This document shows positions 44,259 to 55,587 of a stretch of 64,000 nt of DNA, piece after piece; the first letter of the stretch is position 1, and every line of letters starts with the position of its first letter. The DNA lies in the NCBI GenBank assembly GCA_935421135.1, contig OW285188.1:8350733-8414732 (forward strand). The letters are read 5' to 3'. The stretch is from Bugulina stolonifera. Taxonomy: Eukaryota > Bryozoa > Gymnolaemata > Cheilostomatida > Bugulidae. The position numbers and the translations under genes are program-made. The notes under the pieces were generated by a model, which was given only the letters and a program-made list of their open reading frames with translations, was not told where the DNA came from and did not search any database.

Positions 44259-45493
44259 CTTTTATTTATTCTATTGCTACTATTGTGAAGTTTATTTAAT
44301 ATATTACATAATGCTGACTTAACACATGCACACAACCTTTTATTTATTCTATTGCTACCATTGTGAAAAGTTTATCTAATGTATAATATACACTGTCTTA
44401 ACACATGTACACAGACTTTCTTGCTAATAACAGATATGACATACTCTTTTAAATATGTGTCTTTTATTCTTTCAATTGTGTTTTAACACGTGTACACAAT
44501 CTTTTATTCATTCTATTGTCACCATTGCGGAAAGTTTATTTAATGTATTATATATGCTGACTTAACACATGCACACGTTTCTTTATTGTCAATACAATGT
44601 ATATCATAGAACCAACCCTTCTTCCCATCAGTGTATTTATAGCCAAGACTTTACACATTTCTTTATTAACAATGCGATGCACATCATAAACCATCCCTTC
44701 CGTAGTACTTCTTCTTATCGCTAATGAGAGTTATAGGCGAAGAAGCGCAGCCGAATTCGCTCGTTTAGATCACAAGCTTTTCGAGTGGAGGGCTCGGGAG
44801 AAGCGGCGGGCCGCTGCCTAGTCGCTTGGCCCGGTGGATACGGGGCACCGGCGTCGCCTCCACGTGTACGGTCGGCGCCGCACGCAACGTGGGCGGACGC
44901 GGCTTGACCGCCTCAAACGATTGGTCGTTCGGGTGAGTGGGGGTTGCGGGGTGGGGAGGGTGGGCGGCGGTGGAGGAGGGGTGGCGGTGATGACGGTGAT
45001 GGCGGCGGCGGCGGCGGCGGCGGTGGTGGTGGTGGTGGCGGCGGCGGCGGCGGTGGCGGTGGTGGTGGTGGCGGCGGTGGTGGTGGTGGCGGTGGTGGCG
45101 GCGGCGGCGGTGGCGGCGACGGTGGTGAGGGCGGTGGTGGTGGCGGCGGCGGCGGCGGTGGTGAGGGCGGCGGTGGCGGCGGCGGCGACGGCGGTGGCGC
45201 GGACGGGACGAGGGCGGTGGCGGGGAGGAGGGAGGAGTGGGAGGTGGGGGAGGGGGAGGGGAGGAGGGTGGGAAGGAGGAAGGGAAGGGGTCGTGGCCGG
45301 GTTCGGGGTCAAGTGTGCAAATGTTTTTTCGACCAATCAGAAGGGGGGATTTTGGGGTGACCTTGGCAAGGTCGTGTGCAAAATTTTTGTGCTCTTCTGT
45401 GATTGGTTGAAATCGGAAATACCGGCTTGTGATTGGTTGAAAACAGGGGTCAATGAGTGCGTGTCTGTCTAGAAGTGCACTGACTATACTACT
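44259..45493. repeat. Right TIR of Polinton-like element
   Basis: Reverse complement of the left TIR. It begins 17 nt after the stop codon of the IkB-like gene, so coding sequence runs up to the repeat. It includes the GGC/GGT triplet tract at about 45000-45200. Confidence 0.9.
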
Positions 45494-45796
45494 CTGAATG
45501 CATTGTTTTAATTTCTATAAGTGTTCATTTTGTTATTGATCTTATCAGAAGAAACTCCTATTAAACCAGTATCTTGTCAAATTCTAATAAATTATTTTTG
45601 AATAATTATATCCAATGTAAAAAAGGTGTTTTTGAACACAGTGAAAATTCCACATTTTTGATAGAGATGAGTGCATTCACCAGTCAGTCTTTGATTCTAA
45701 TCTCTTTATAAACAGGTGAAAAGATGTTAGATAAATAATCATCATCACATGTGTGTTATGTACATGTATATGCATTTATAAGAGTCAAAAATTATG

Positions 45797-48700
45797 CGGT
45801 TGTGGTAAAAGACGTGAGCGTGACGTGAGGAATAAATGGCGTGAGAGTAAAAGAAGACAACTCCAACTGTGTTACTGACGTTAGAATACTTATACTAGGG
45901 CGGAGCTAAAGATAGAAATAAAACTGTTGGTTACGGTCAAGGTTAACATGGGGGAAATCCAAATTAAGAATTTATTTTGCCAAGAACATATCGTAACTTG
46001 AATTATAATGTAATTATGGCAATTTCAAAAGACTCTTTACTTGCTCATCATAATCTTAAATTGTTCAATGACTCAAAGTTTTTATTGTGATGGAGATACC
46101 CATAAATTAGAGAAATTATAACAAGTTATACAAAAAGCACTTGATTTTCATTTTGATTTTGATTTTACTTTCCATCATGATTATTATTTATTTAGTCACA
46201 ATATTTCACCAAAACTTCAATAATGGCCTAGGAAGCATCAGTTAAACAGGCAATTGAATAATAATTTGACTTTTTGTCACTTTTAGTAACTTGATAAAAC
46301 ATGATTACACGAGGCCATTAAAAGTAGTTATTTGAATTTATTATTCTACTATTAGCTGTTTAGATTGACAATGTAGAAGTTTGATTATGTAATCTTAAAT
46401 ATATATCTTAGAGATGAATATGTGCTGGACAACCTTGAAGTTTTCTATACTTGTCCCCTTGTGATGGTTTTCACCATCAGAAACATAATGTCTTGAGGTA
46501 CAATGTTTTCTAGGAATGTGCAAGAACTATACCAGAATACTCAAATCAAGTTATATTTGTTGTGTAGACCATAGAGGCTTAAGCAGCCTGAAAACCAGGC
46601 TGTGACGATACTTATACCTTTAAACAGGTCCTTGTTATCGATAGCAAGATCCTTGATATTGCTAGGGAGAGCAGTACTATCTCAAGTACGGTGCTAACCA
46701 GGGAAACGCTGTTTATAGTATTAGCTTAGCCTAAACATTGAATGCTAAGGGCAAGACTAGGACTATTAGAAAGTTATAGTAAAGCAATAATGTTTGTCAG
46801 CAATCTATAATAGAAGTGAGTGGTGTGCTGGTGTGGTCAAGACAACAAAGATATGTGTCAAAGGCAGTAGCATGGGTCAGATAAATGATCAGCTCACATC
46901 CTTCCAACTGTGGTAGGTAGTAGGGGAATTGTAATAATTGTCCAAAACAAGTACTGTACTGTGTTACACTTTTTTACTGGAAAACTTCTGTTTATTAAAT
47001 AATGGATATGCATATTTCTGCTCATGTTTAATGTTGACGAATTATGTCAAGCCAACCGTGGTAGGTGATAATAGTAATTGGTGATTACTGATTATATTGT
47101 ACGAGTGGGGATCGCCTTGTCCTACTGCTGATTTGTGGGTGCAATTCCCATGAGGGTTGGCTAATCAAACTCTGTTAAGACAGAATCGGCTGCAGGTAGG
47201 CTTTCCGCCCTCATTCACTCTAGACTCAGATACTTAGGCTAGGAATATATTAGTCTAAAAAGATAAATTTTGTTTAGATAGAACAGATGTGACTGTATTG
47301 AACTCCCAAAGAACAACTGCACTAACATAGAAAAGTTGTTGAGATACAATCATAAAAGCCACATTCATGTCATTACTATATTTAGAACTGTATGTTATCC
47401 CATAATGCATTGTAAATCACTTTTCCTGTTCCCTTTTCCCATTGCTTCTTTGTTAATAAACATGTAAAAATTCAATCATGGCATCCAAGTCATCCTCAAC
47501 AAAAGTATCGCTGCTTTCATACAAAATCTACTTCCGGTTACTTCCAGCAAAAGGACAATAAACAGTCAAACTTACAATATGTAATAAGAATGCAATAAGC
47601 ATGTATTGAGAAGGACGACTAAGACATAGTATCAAGGACTAAGACATAGTATCAAGCGTTGAGCACCAACCTACCTATGATCGGCCCACCTAGACTGGGG
47701 ACAATACAAAGCAGTATAGAAAACGCAAGTATATCATGCAGAAAACGAGGTACACATTAGCCTGGCACTCTGCCTTATACAATCATACAATAGAATGCAA
47801 TTTATACATACATGTATTTACACAATGTGAGTTAAGAAATATCCGTTTCACCACGATAAGTGTATAATTGCATAAATCCATAGCTACTGAATACGCAATT
47901 GATTCTGCAATTATTTGCTGTTTGCTATCAAGTACTGTATAGATTAGCGAGTAAGTACAGTACATGTATAAATCCACTATTCTTCGCTGACAGAACAAAA
48001 ATCCTTGTTCTTGATGATATCATGATAGTAGTGTGCATCAACGTGTTGACCAACGTGACCTGCAGATATAAAGAGAATAACATGATGTGAAGAAAAATAA
48101 TTAAATTTCACATTATCCTGGTTATGCTGTAGAAGAAGTAATTGAGATCTCCGACAGTGATGAGAAGGCAACATCTAAAGTAGAGATATTTCCTATACAA
48201 AATTTAATCATTATAACAAGGGGCTAATCATACTTTCATAAAACTACTACATCATTGATAATATAATAACAATAATAACTACAGAGTTGAGTTAAAATAA
48301 TTATTCTATCTGTACACAAACATACACATGGAACTTCAACAGAAGGTGGTCTACAGTTACGGTGTCTACATTTACCTGACAAAAATTGCTGCGAATACTA
48401 ATATGAATGTTAATAACTGCAAACAATTCTACAAATACCTGAGACAGCAGTGCTTCAAGTACCGGTAAAAGAACCAAAGACGAGGCTTAGAGCAGATGGG
48501 CTACAATTATTATAATCTCTTGCTCAGTACCTGCACTTACCCGTCATTAGATTGGGGTCCTGTGAAAACCCATGGGAGAATATATTTCAAACAAGATGTG
48601 AAACTTCCACTAGCCCTACAACAAATGGTTATCAAATAGTTATAGGCTGAGTGATTGCAAATAATAGTACACCAAAGTCATGAGAAACAAAATAACATTA

Positions 48701-49354
48701 AACAGAAATGTGATAGAATTAAATTTACATGATTGCAAAGACTCAGCTACACAAGAGGCTACACAAGAGACAGTTAATAGTAGAATAATTATATTTTTAA
48801 CAGCCTGAGTCAAATTTTTTAATGTCCCAAAACGCATGTTTCATCAAGTCACTAAAAGCAAGGAGTGACTACAAGTCAATTTATTATTTAATTGTGTCTT
48901 TAGCTCACGCTTTCTTTAGAATTTTTAGGCTGTTATTTAAGTTTTGGTAAAAGATTGTAACTAAGTAATCATGATGAAAAGTAAAATCAAAATGCAACTG
49001 GTGAGTGCTTTTCACTTTTTGCATAGAATTTGTTACAATTTCACTAATATTTTCTACTATGGATATTTTTATCACAGCAAAAAATTTAATCCATTGAAAA
49101 TTTTAAAATCATTATGTGCAAGTTAAAAGTCTTTTGAGATCGCCATAATTAAATCATAAGACAAGTAGAGATTTTTCATGGGAAAATAAATTCTTGATTT
49201 GGATTTTCCCCATGTTAACCTTGACCGTAACCAAAGGTTTTATTTCCGGATTTAGCTCCTCCCTAATAGAGGTAATCTAAGGTTAGTTGGAGTTGTCTTC
49301 ACGCTCTCACGCCATTTATTTCTCACGTCACGCTCACGTCTTTTACCACAACCG
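45797..49354. mobile_element. MULE-like non-autonomous element, 9-bp target duplication
   Basis: 3558 bp. Ends are CGGTTGTGGTAAAAGACGTG and its reverse complement. Inverted similarity runs about 450 bp inward from each side (45797-46250 vs 48900-49354) with increasing divergence. AAAATTATG flanks both sides (45788-45796, 49355-49363), while modules 1 and 3 have one copy in this context (about 22419 and 57404). Long TIRs with a 9-bp duplication match Mutator-like elements. No transposase frame was found. Confidence 0.7.
46260..48890. other. Interior of MULE-like element
   Basis: No long reading frame. A possible captured exon fragment follows an acceptor at 48134 and reads EVIEISDSDEKATSK, a SUMO-interaction-like motif, but no donor or partner exons could be joined convincingly. 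Confidence 0.4.
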
Positions 49355-49363
49355 AAAATTATG

Positions 49364-50933
49364 TCACGTTCATACAAGATAAAAAACTTCAGTATGGTAA
49401 ACAAACTATTCAAAACATCAGGTGGAAACAGAATTGTTAGAAAACATAAACATAGAAAGCCTGTTTGGAAATTACACAGTTGAGATGTAGGAGGAGACAA
49501 CTCTTGTCTGTATTATAATAAATGGATTGATATATCTAACTGACTGTTTCAAAAACTCACATTTTCTTGGGCTAAATAATGTTTACAATATTTAGGCTAA
49601 TGTTTGTCGCCATAAAGGTTAAAATAACTGCACTGTACTTTCACTTGAAGGGAAGCTACCTTAGGCTGAAGGTTCAGGAGGTTGGTTAGGCAAGTTATAG
49701 GCAGACTACCATCACACACATCCCAAGAATGATTACACACAAAATTACAAAATATCAAAATGATAAGGTCTTTGTCGAGTAAACAGAAAATGGTTTTAAA
49801 GTTGACAATTGACTGTTTATCGTTTGGGCAGTGACAATTTTTCCATTTAAGAAATTATAAGATTAATTGTAACTATTTAATACTGGTTATTGATAATAAT
49901 AATACATATGTATGTATGTATGAATACGAAACACTGAGTAAAACTGCAACAAATCATCACTAGGTGGCAATGATGGTTGCAGCAAAGTGTGAATGGCAAG
50001 GATGACATTGAATTATACAGATTGAAAGAGACACATTATGCATGTGAGTGCACTCGACCCCAGCCCTTACCTGAAATAGGCTGCTAAAAAGAGAGATGTG
50101 ATTTGAATATAAAAACTACATGCAAATCAAACCACACATTCGTTTTCGATTTCCGTTTGAAAATTTCACATTTTTGTACCAAAGCAAAGAAAAACTAGTA
50201 ACTGAATGATACTGAAACACTGTGCAGAACTACCAAGGAGGCTTCAGTACCCGTGTGCCTTCTATCCTGCACCCTGTACCTTGTGCTTAGCACTTTACAC
50301 TTGTACCCTCTACCCTGTATGTTAAAACTACATATAGTGCATAATACCTTTTACCTAGCACACGACACCCTTCGGCCTGCACCGTCTATCATGCACCTCG
50401 CCCCTAAAACTTCAAACATTGCACGTGGCATTTGTACTTAGCACCTTGTAGTGTACTTTCATTAATGTCACACATAATAATTTCTTTGAATTTTTGTACG
50501 CTGTAGTTCTGACTCGGCAGTCCCAAATTGCAGTTCTGTAGAAAGACTCACACGCTATACAGACTGTATTTTTGATGTATTTCATTTGGTGAGTCAGTCT
50601 CCTGCAATGAGACTGTAACTGTCATGGCCAGCTGACCATGACTATGTTACTTTCACCTTCACAACGACCGTCTCCTAGCCTTAAACAATCAGTTGGAAAA
50701 CATGCAGTCAGGATGACCAACGTCTGCAACACAGCTCTCCCCACCTGATGCAATTCAGCTGAAGATTTTGCACAGATTTTTCTAAGCTTCTTATTATCAT
50801 AGTTTGCCCTTTGCTCATGTGCGTGATGTAGAACATCATCTGCACGTATTCATCAAAAGAAGAACTCGGGCGAAATAATTGGAAATTTAAAAAGGTGTTT
50901 GTTGTTTTGAGGAAGTACAGCGGCATATTTTAG
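49364..50933. other. Segment B (second part) upstream of D8C-4
   Basis: Paralogous to 22430-23950 and 57410-58940. Non-coding; it includes the CTGCACCTT-type degenerate repeat at about 50250-50460. Confidence 0.55.
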
Positions 50934-50941
50934 TATAAAAG
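50934..50941 (+). promoter_or_regulatory. TATA box of D8C gene 4
   Basis: TATAAAAG is 102 nt before the ATG at 51036, the same spacing as copies 3 and 5. Confidence 0.8.
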
Positions 50942-51035
50942 AGAGGCTTTACCTCCATCACAACAGACACAGCAGCACTTTGTGAGAATACATCAACCTT
51001 TACATATATACTACGAAGTGAGAACAGCCTACAAA

Positions 51036-53741
51036 ATGCTAAAGTACTTTCTGGTAGCAAGCTTGGTAGCACTTGTTGTTGATGCTATCTCAAAGGAGGA
51101 GATGAGAGTATTAAAGAAGAGGAACGCGCTGGGAACATCCAATGAAGAGATGATAAACAGGGCTCTAGATGGTGTAGATGCGTACTGTGCCAAAAATCAG
51201 GATGAACAAGGTAGAGCACTGCAGGCTACTGCTTCTTATATTATTTACTAATTACCTGTGTACTGCAATAATTTGGTAAAGACTTTCTAACTATGGCGCA
51301 AACTCTGATTTTGACAACAGCTAAACTTTCGACTTGATTATAGTATGATATAACATGTTCCATCAATCTGCCCTATATGTACAGTGCATGTAGAACAGAC
51401 AAAGGATTTATTTGCGTTTTATCACATAATTATTAGAATGTCCTGTTATCCTTATAACCTACATGTACTTACTTGTTATCTTCTACCCGACAGACTATAG
51501 GAAAAAGAGGAGTTCTGCAGAGGAAATAAGGGAGATCCTCAGAGAGCTACTAGATGAGTGCAACGACGATGAAGAGCCCCGACCAACTCCACCATCTATC
51601 GATGGTATGTTAATGCACTATACAAATTACTAACACGCCTTATTCTTATTTATTCATTTATTATTCTACATTAGCATAACCTACATGTATTTAGTCATGC
51701 TCATGCAGTCACTTTCATTTATTACCAGTTATATTACAAATTTTTTTTGCAGGTCCTTGCACATCTATAAACACTGTGAATCTAACTGGGTCATGGAGAA
51801 AGGATAATGCTGGGTCAAATCTCAAACCGGCCAATAACTTTTATGCCTGTGATAGAGAACTCCAGAAAAATGTGGTCTGGTTCAGGTAAATATGAACTAT
51901 AGATTTAGAAATCAAATATTGTTTATTAAGAGTCGGTAAAAGTATACAGGGATAACCAGAGCATTGAAATAAAATGATAATTTAAAATAGTTCAAACTTT
52001 ATACATTTTGCATGAAATCACAAGCCAAAAATTTTACAATTAAACCTCGTACTTTATATTGAATGTTATGAACGTATGAAATATCACAATAAAATACAAA
52101 ACATGAATCTCTCTAAATAATGCATTTGCCTTAGATGCCTTTACTGTCACCATATTAGTCATTTTATGTAATAGTGCTACAATATAAAAAATAATAGTTT
52201 GAAAATGCTGTATCTATGACAAATTTTAGATTCTTCTTGCACTTGCAATATATCTTAATTGTTATTTTAGTTATTATTGGGACTCTCACAGTATACATGT
52301 AGATGTAGATTGTACTAATAATAGCTCATGTGATTGATGTTGCTTTCAGGTTCACTGGTGATGGTGGCAGACAGTTGTCTAACAAATGTGCCCCTAGTTA
52401 CTCTTGTGGAGGTCATGGTGGATTCTGGACTGATGCAGCCATGCCTTCGCAAGTTGGCCAGATACTCCGTGTACCTATATATGGAAGCTGGAGTGGTGAT
52501 TGCAAATGGTATGTAACCTACACACACGCTGTTTGCATTCACATGTTATATTATTGATCATGTTTTGGGATCCCTAATATGTTCCGTGACTTCATAAATT
52601 TTACTTGAGTCGTAATCAATAGTGCCATAGCGGTGAACCTCAATTGCCTAGATGTGCTGCAAAACATTTAGTTACCAGTTATGAGGTACCAGTTACCAGT
52701 TACAAGTTACGAGTCACCAGTTATGAGTTACCAGTCATAAGCTACCAGTTACCAGTTATGAGTCACCAGTTACGAGTTACCAACTGCTATTTGCAAATGA
52801 CTCTTATCTTCTGCATCTTAAAGGGGTTATGACATGTGGTTTATGTCTATGTTCAAAGCAGCATCTCTTACTTAGGTTTATTGCATTTGTGCTACTATAA
52901 GCAGAGTTGTGTCCTCTTGCCCATGCTTGACTCATTTGCACTATTCAATGCTGATTCAAACGCAACTTTGTTATGAAGACGCAACTGCGTGCTTTATGTC
53001 ATATAGCGAAAATTGTTGAATTCAAGCTGTTTGCATAGAAAGAGTACAGTAGTAAACAAATGATTTCACAGTGTTTACTAATATAGTTGTAGGGTAACTT
53101 GTGCAAGTTTTTGAATTTTTCTGGGCTTTTCTTTTGCTGGCAATAACTAGCTGCCTTTATTGGTAGGTCCGGTATTTCATCTGGCCACACTATATATAGC
53201 GGCTATTATTGTGTCATTCTATAATTATGCCTATACGTTGTGTTGTCGCCTAGTTGTTCTAAATATAGCCGGGAAGGTACAAACATGGAATAACTAACAA
53301 TACTAGAATAGTAAATATCTAAGCACTCAATATATTGTGCCACTAAATAGCTGAGTGCTTCTTAATGCTACCTTGAAACGCATTGCATAACCCCTTTACT
53401 AATCTACCTTGAGACTTACTTCGTCATTCTAGAAGAGTTTTCAAATAGCCTTAAATCTTTGTACATGACCGAGTCAATTAGGCTAGGCTGACGGGGTAAA
53501 TTTAAATAATAAAGAAGAGGGCTTCTCGATCTTGAATATTAATAAGGATTCTTGACTGCGATAAAATCGTGTAAAATTATACCTTTGTTTTCTAATGTGT
53601 CACCCACTATACTCCAGGTACAGATGGCCAACCAGCCAAGCTCTGACTGTACAGAGATGCTCAGACAGACCAGGAGACTTTGTCTACAGAGTCCACGGTA
53701 CTGGCTCCTGTTACTGGACCTTCTGTGGAATGGACCTGTAG
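51036..53741 (+). CDS. Secreted propeptide plus D8C-domain protein, copy 4
   Basis: Exons 51036-51210, 51494-51604, 51753-51885, 52350-52508 and 53618-53741 are identical in length to copy 3 and give 233 residues. Differences from copy 3 are few (MLKYFLVASLVALVVDA signal peptide, DAYC in place of DEYC, LLDEC, NVVWFR, ILRVPIYG, RCSDRPGDF). Intron 2 is about 300 bp shorter than in copies 3 and 5, and intron 4 carries a MITE. All eight D8C cysteines, the two propeptide cysteines and the YRKKRS site are kept, so the gene looks functional despite the surrounding insertions. Confidence 0.85.
52662..52790. repeat. AGTTACC/AGTTATG minisatellite in D8C-4 intron 4
   Basis: Same array as in copies 3 and 5, with a different unit order and length. 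Confidence 0.9.
52821..53398. mobile_element. MITE in D8C-4 intron 4
   Basis: About 575 bp present only in this copy, bounded by AAGGGGTTATG and its reverse complement CATAACCCCTT. The paralogous intron in module 1 reads CTGCATCTTAATAATCTACC without it. The duplication length is ambiguous (TA or a few bases). Confidence 0.7.
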
Positions 53742-53847
53742 GAGAATAGATCAGAACTACACTCACCCGAACTGAACACAACGATGACCGCTACTGCGTA
53801 ACGAGTAACCGCACTGTCACAAAGCTCTAACGTAACATAATAACATT

Positions 53848-53970
53848 ATTCTTATTTCTTTATGCTGATTGGAGTAAATTCTTATTTCTCTATGCTGATT
53901 GGAGCAAGTTCTTATTTCTTTATGCTGATTGGAGCAGCTTTTTATTTCTTAATGCTGATTGGAGTAAATT
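53848..53970. repeat. Tandem 31-33-bp repeat downstream of D8C-4
   Basis: Four copies of the CTTATTTCTTTATGCTGATT/GGAGTAAA unit. Confidence 0.85.
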
Positions 53971-54816
53971 TCTAGAGAGTGACAACTCTGTTATTGTAAT
54001 GTACATGTATTTGCCATTTTTGAGAACAAGCTGCAGTTATGCACAATTTTTACACTTATTAAAGTAATAAACTAAATAACCCTCCGCAGATATATGTTGT
54101 TGCTGACATGATATACAAGTGTATTTATCAATTACTTTATTGTGCAATCAGTAGAATCCAACCACAGCACAAAGTGTTAAAGTAGTCTTTGATGCGACTT
54201 GAACCAACTGAAAGGCTGGACAACTCATCCAGTATCATCAGTAGATGATACTGGATGAGTTGTTTGTAACAGTCAGCGTTTATGTATGCATCATAAAACG
54301 CTTTCTCTAGCTATAAATTCCTTGGTCTATTGCCTATTCATTGGCAATAGCTGCTAATACATGATTTATCGCCTGCAGTGCTTCATTATCAATCACAACT
54401 ATATTGTAGAAGCAGCCTGTACCAACTCCCCCCACCACCCCCTTCCCCACCTATATAACAATGCTACATTGGCAGAAGTAGTCCTGAACACAAAAGAAAT
54501 AAAATAGGAGTTATCTTATACTACTACAATAAGTAATTAGCAATTTATTGGAGGGTAACTCTCAGTGTATAATAAGCAGAAGATAGATTGCTCGAACAGT
54601 GTCGACTACATGACTGTTCAACTGTACAAATATGTAGTTTTACAACAGTATAACCTGAAGTAATAGGTTCAATTCTATTAATACTCTGCAATCAAATATT
54701 GATAGCTACATGCACATATTATGTTGATCCTTTTATACGCTTTTGTAGGTTTAATCAAGTAGTATGCCTTTCTTAATTGTTTTTGGTAACAGGCATAATG
54801 AAAAATGTTGGAATAC
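53971..54816. other. Segment C of module 2
   Basis: Non-coding paralogue of 27110-27961 and 61820-62673. It is the most diverged of the three and lacks about 350 bp found at 26780-27110. Confidence 0.5.
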
Positions 54817-55587
54817 TGCAATGTTTTGTGTGCATGGTCGAGGGATGACCTACATGTACTTGTGCACAAAGGGAAGAGCCTATTAGTGGTGCTAGACCTT
54901 CTGCATTATATGAAGGATCGACAGGTACTTGTAGTTATAATGTTAACCAAGATGACCCATGTGGTCCCGAGTCAATGCTTGTATGCTATACTTGAGAAAG
55001 AGTATGTTCAGTCCTAGTAGGCAGTTCGGACATCAAGGTCGTAAGACCTTATCAGCTAGAGCTAACCTTAGCTACGAGGGAAGACTATGTATAAGTAGTA
55101 TAGAAGTGTCTTTATTGCGATCCAAGCATCAACTGAGACAATAACAGTATAAACATTCGCTTTATATAGTTTTAGACTTCCGGTAAAAGTTTCCAGTAAA
55201 AGGACGACGTAGCATCATTTGGAAATTGCACAACAAGATGGAGGCCGGAAGGCCGAAGTCTAACATGGGTCGGCCCCAAACAAAATAAGCTTGAAAACAT
55301 GCAAAAAATGTGCAAAATTATTTGCATCAATTTTTGAAACGTCGGCCTCAGTTACATGAGTATAAAAGGGGTATTTTCACTTAGTAATTTATAACATATA
55401 CATATAGTTCAAGTAATGCATAACATAGAGATATATAAATATGTATAAGTATATGCATGTATAATACGGTAAGTACACAAGTAATTGGACAAGTATGAGC
55501 TGAGTGAGACAACTGCAGGCACTTAATGTGCGTAAATGTCCATCAAGCAGGCTGAGGCGGTACTAATAAATGTCTCTGGCCACTACA
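54817..55587 (-). mobile_element. Solo LTR, module 2
   Basis: 771 bp, TGCAATG…CTACA, flanked by perfect ATAC (54813-54816 and 55588-55591). Related to, but clearly diverged from, the LTRs at 28738 and 33596. Confidence 0.8.

Larger units (their letters stand above)
35928..45493. mobile_element. Polinton/Maverick-like non-autonomous element carrying an IkB-like gene
   Basis: A 9566-bp element with terminal inverted repeats of about 1.24-1.28 kb, starting AGTAGTATAGTCAGTGCAC and ending in the reverse complement. It is flanked by a perfect 6-bp duplication CTGAAT (35922-35927 and 45494-45499). Module 3 has the single site at 57118-57123. Six-base duplications, AG…CT ends, a short tandem repeat (AGT) at the tip and long TIRs are known hallmarks of Polintons. 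No DNA polymerase B, retroviral-like integrase, packaging ATPase, protease or capsid gene is present, and at 9.6 kb it is shorter than the usual 15-20 kb. The interior holds two divergent spliced genes around a minisatellite. Confidence 0.75.
34404..55587. repeat. Tandem module 2, interrupted by insertions
   Basis: Segment A is 34404-35921. Segment B is split into 45494-45796 and 49355-50933. The D8C-4 gene and segment C follow, then a solo LTR (54817-55587). Without the Polinton-like and MULE-like insertions the unit is about 8.05 kb, matching modules 1 and 3 except for a MITE in intron 4. Confidence 0.8.

Noticed and set aside
47090..47240. Possible tRNA-like sequence in the MULE-like element
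   Set aside because: Only a vague B-box-like GGTGCAATTCCC. No cloverleaf could be drawn.
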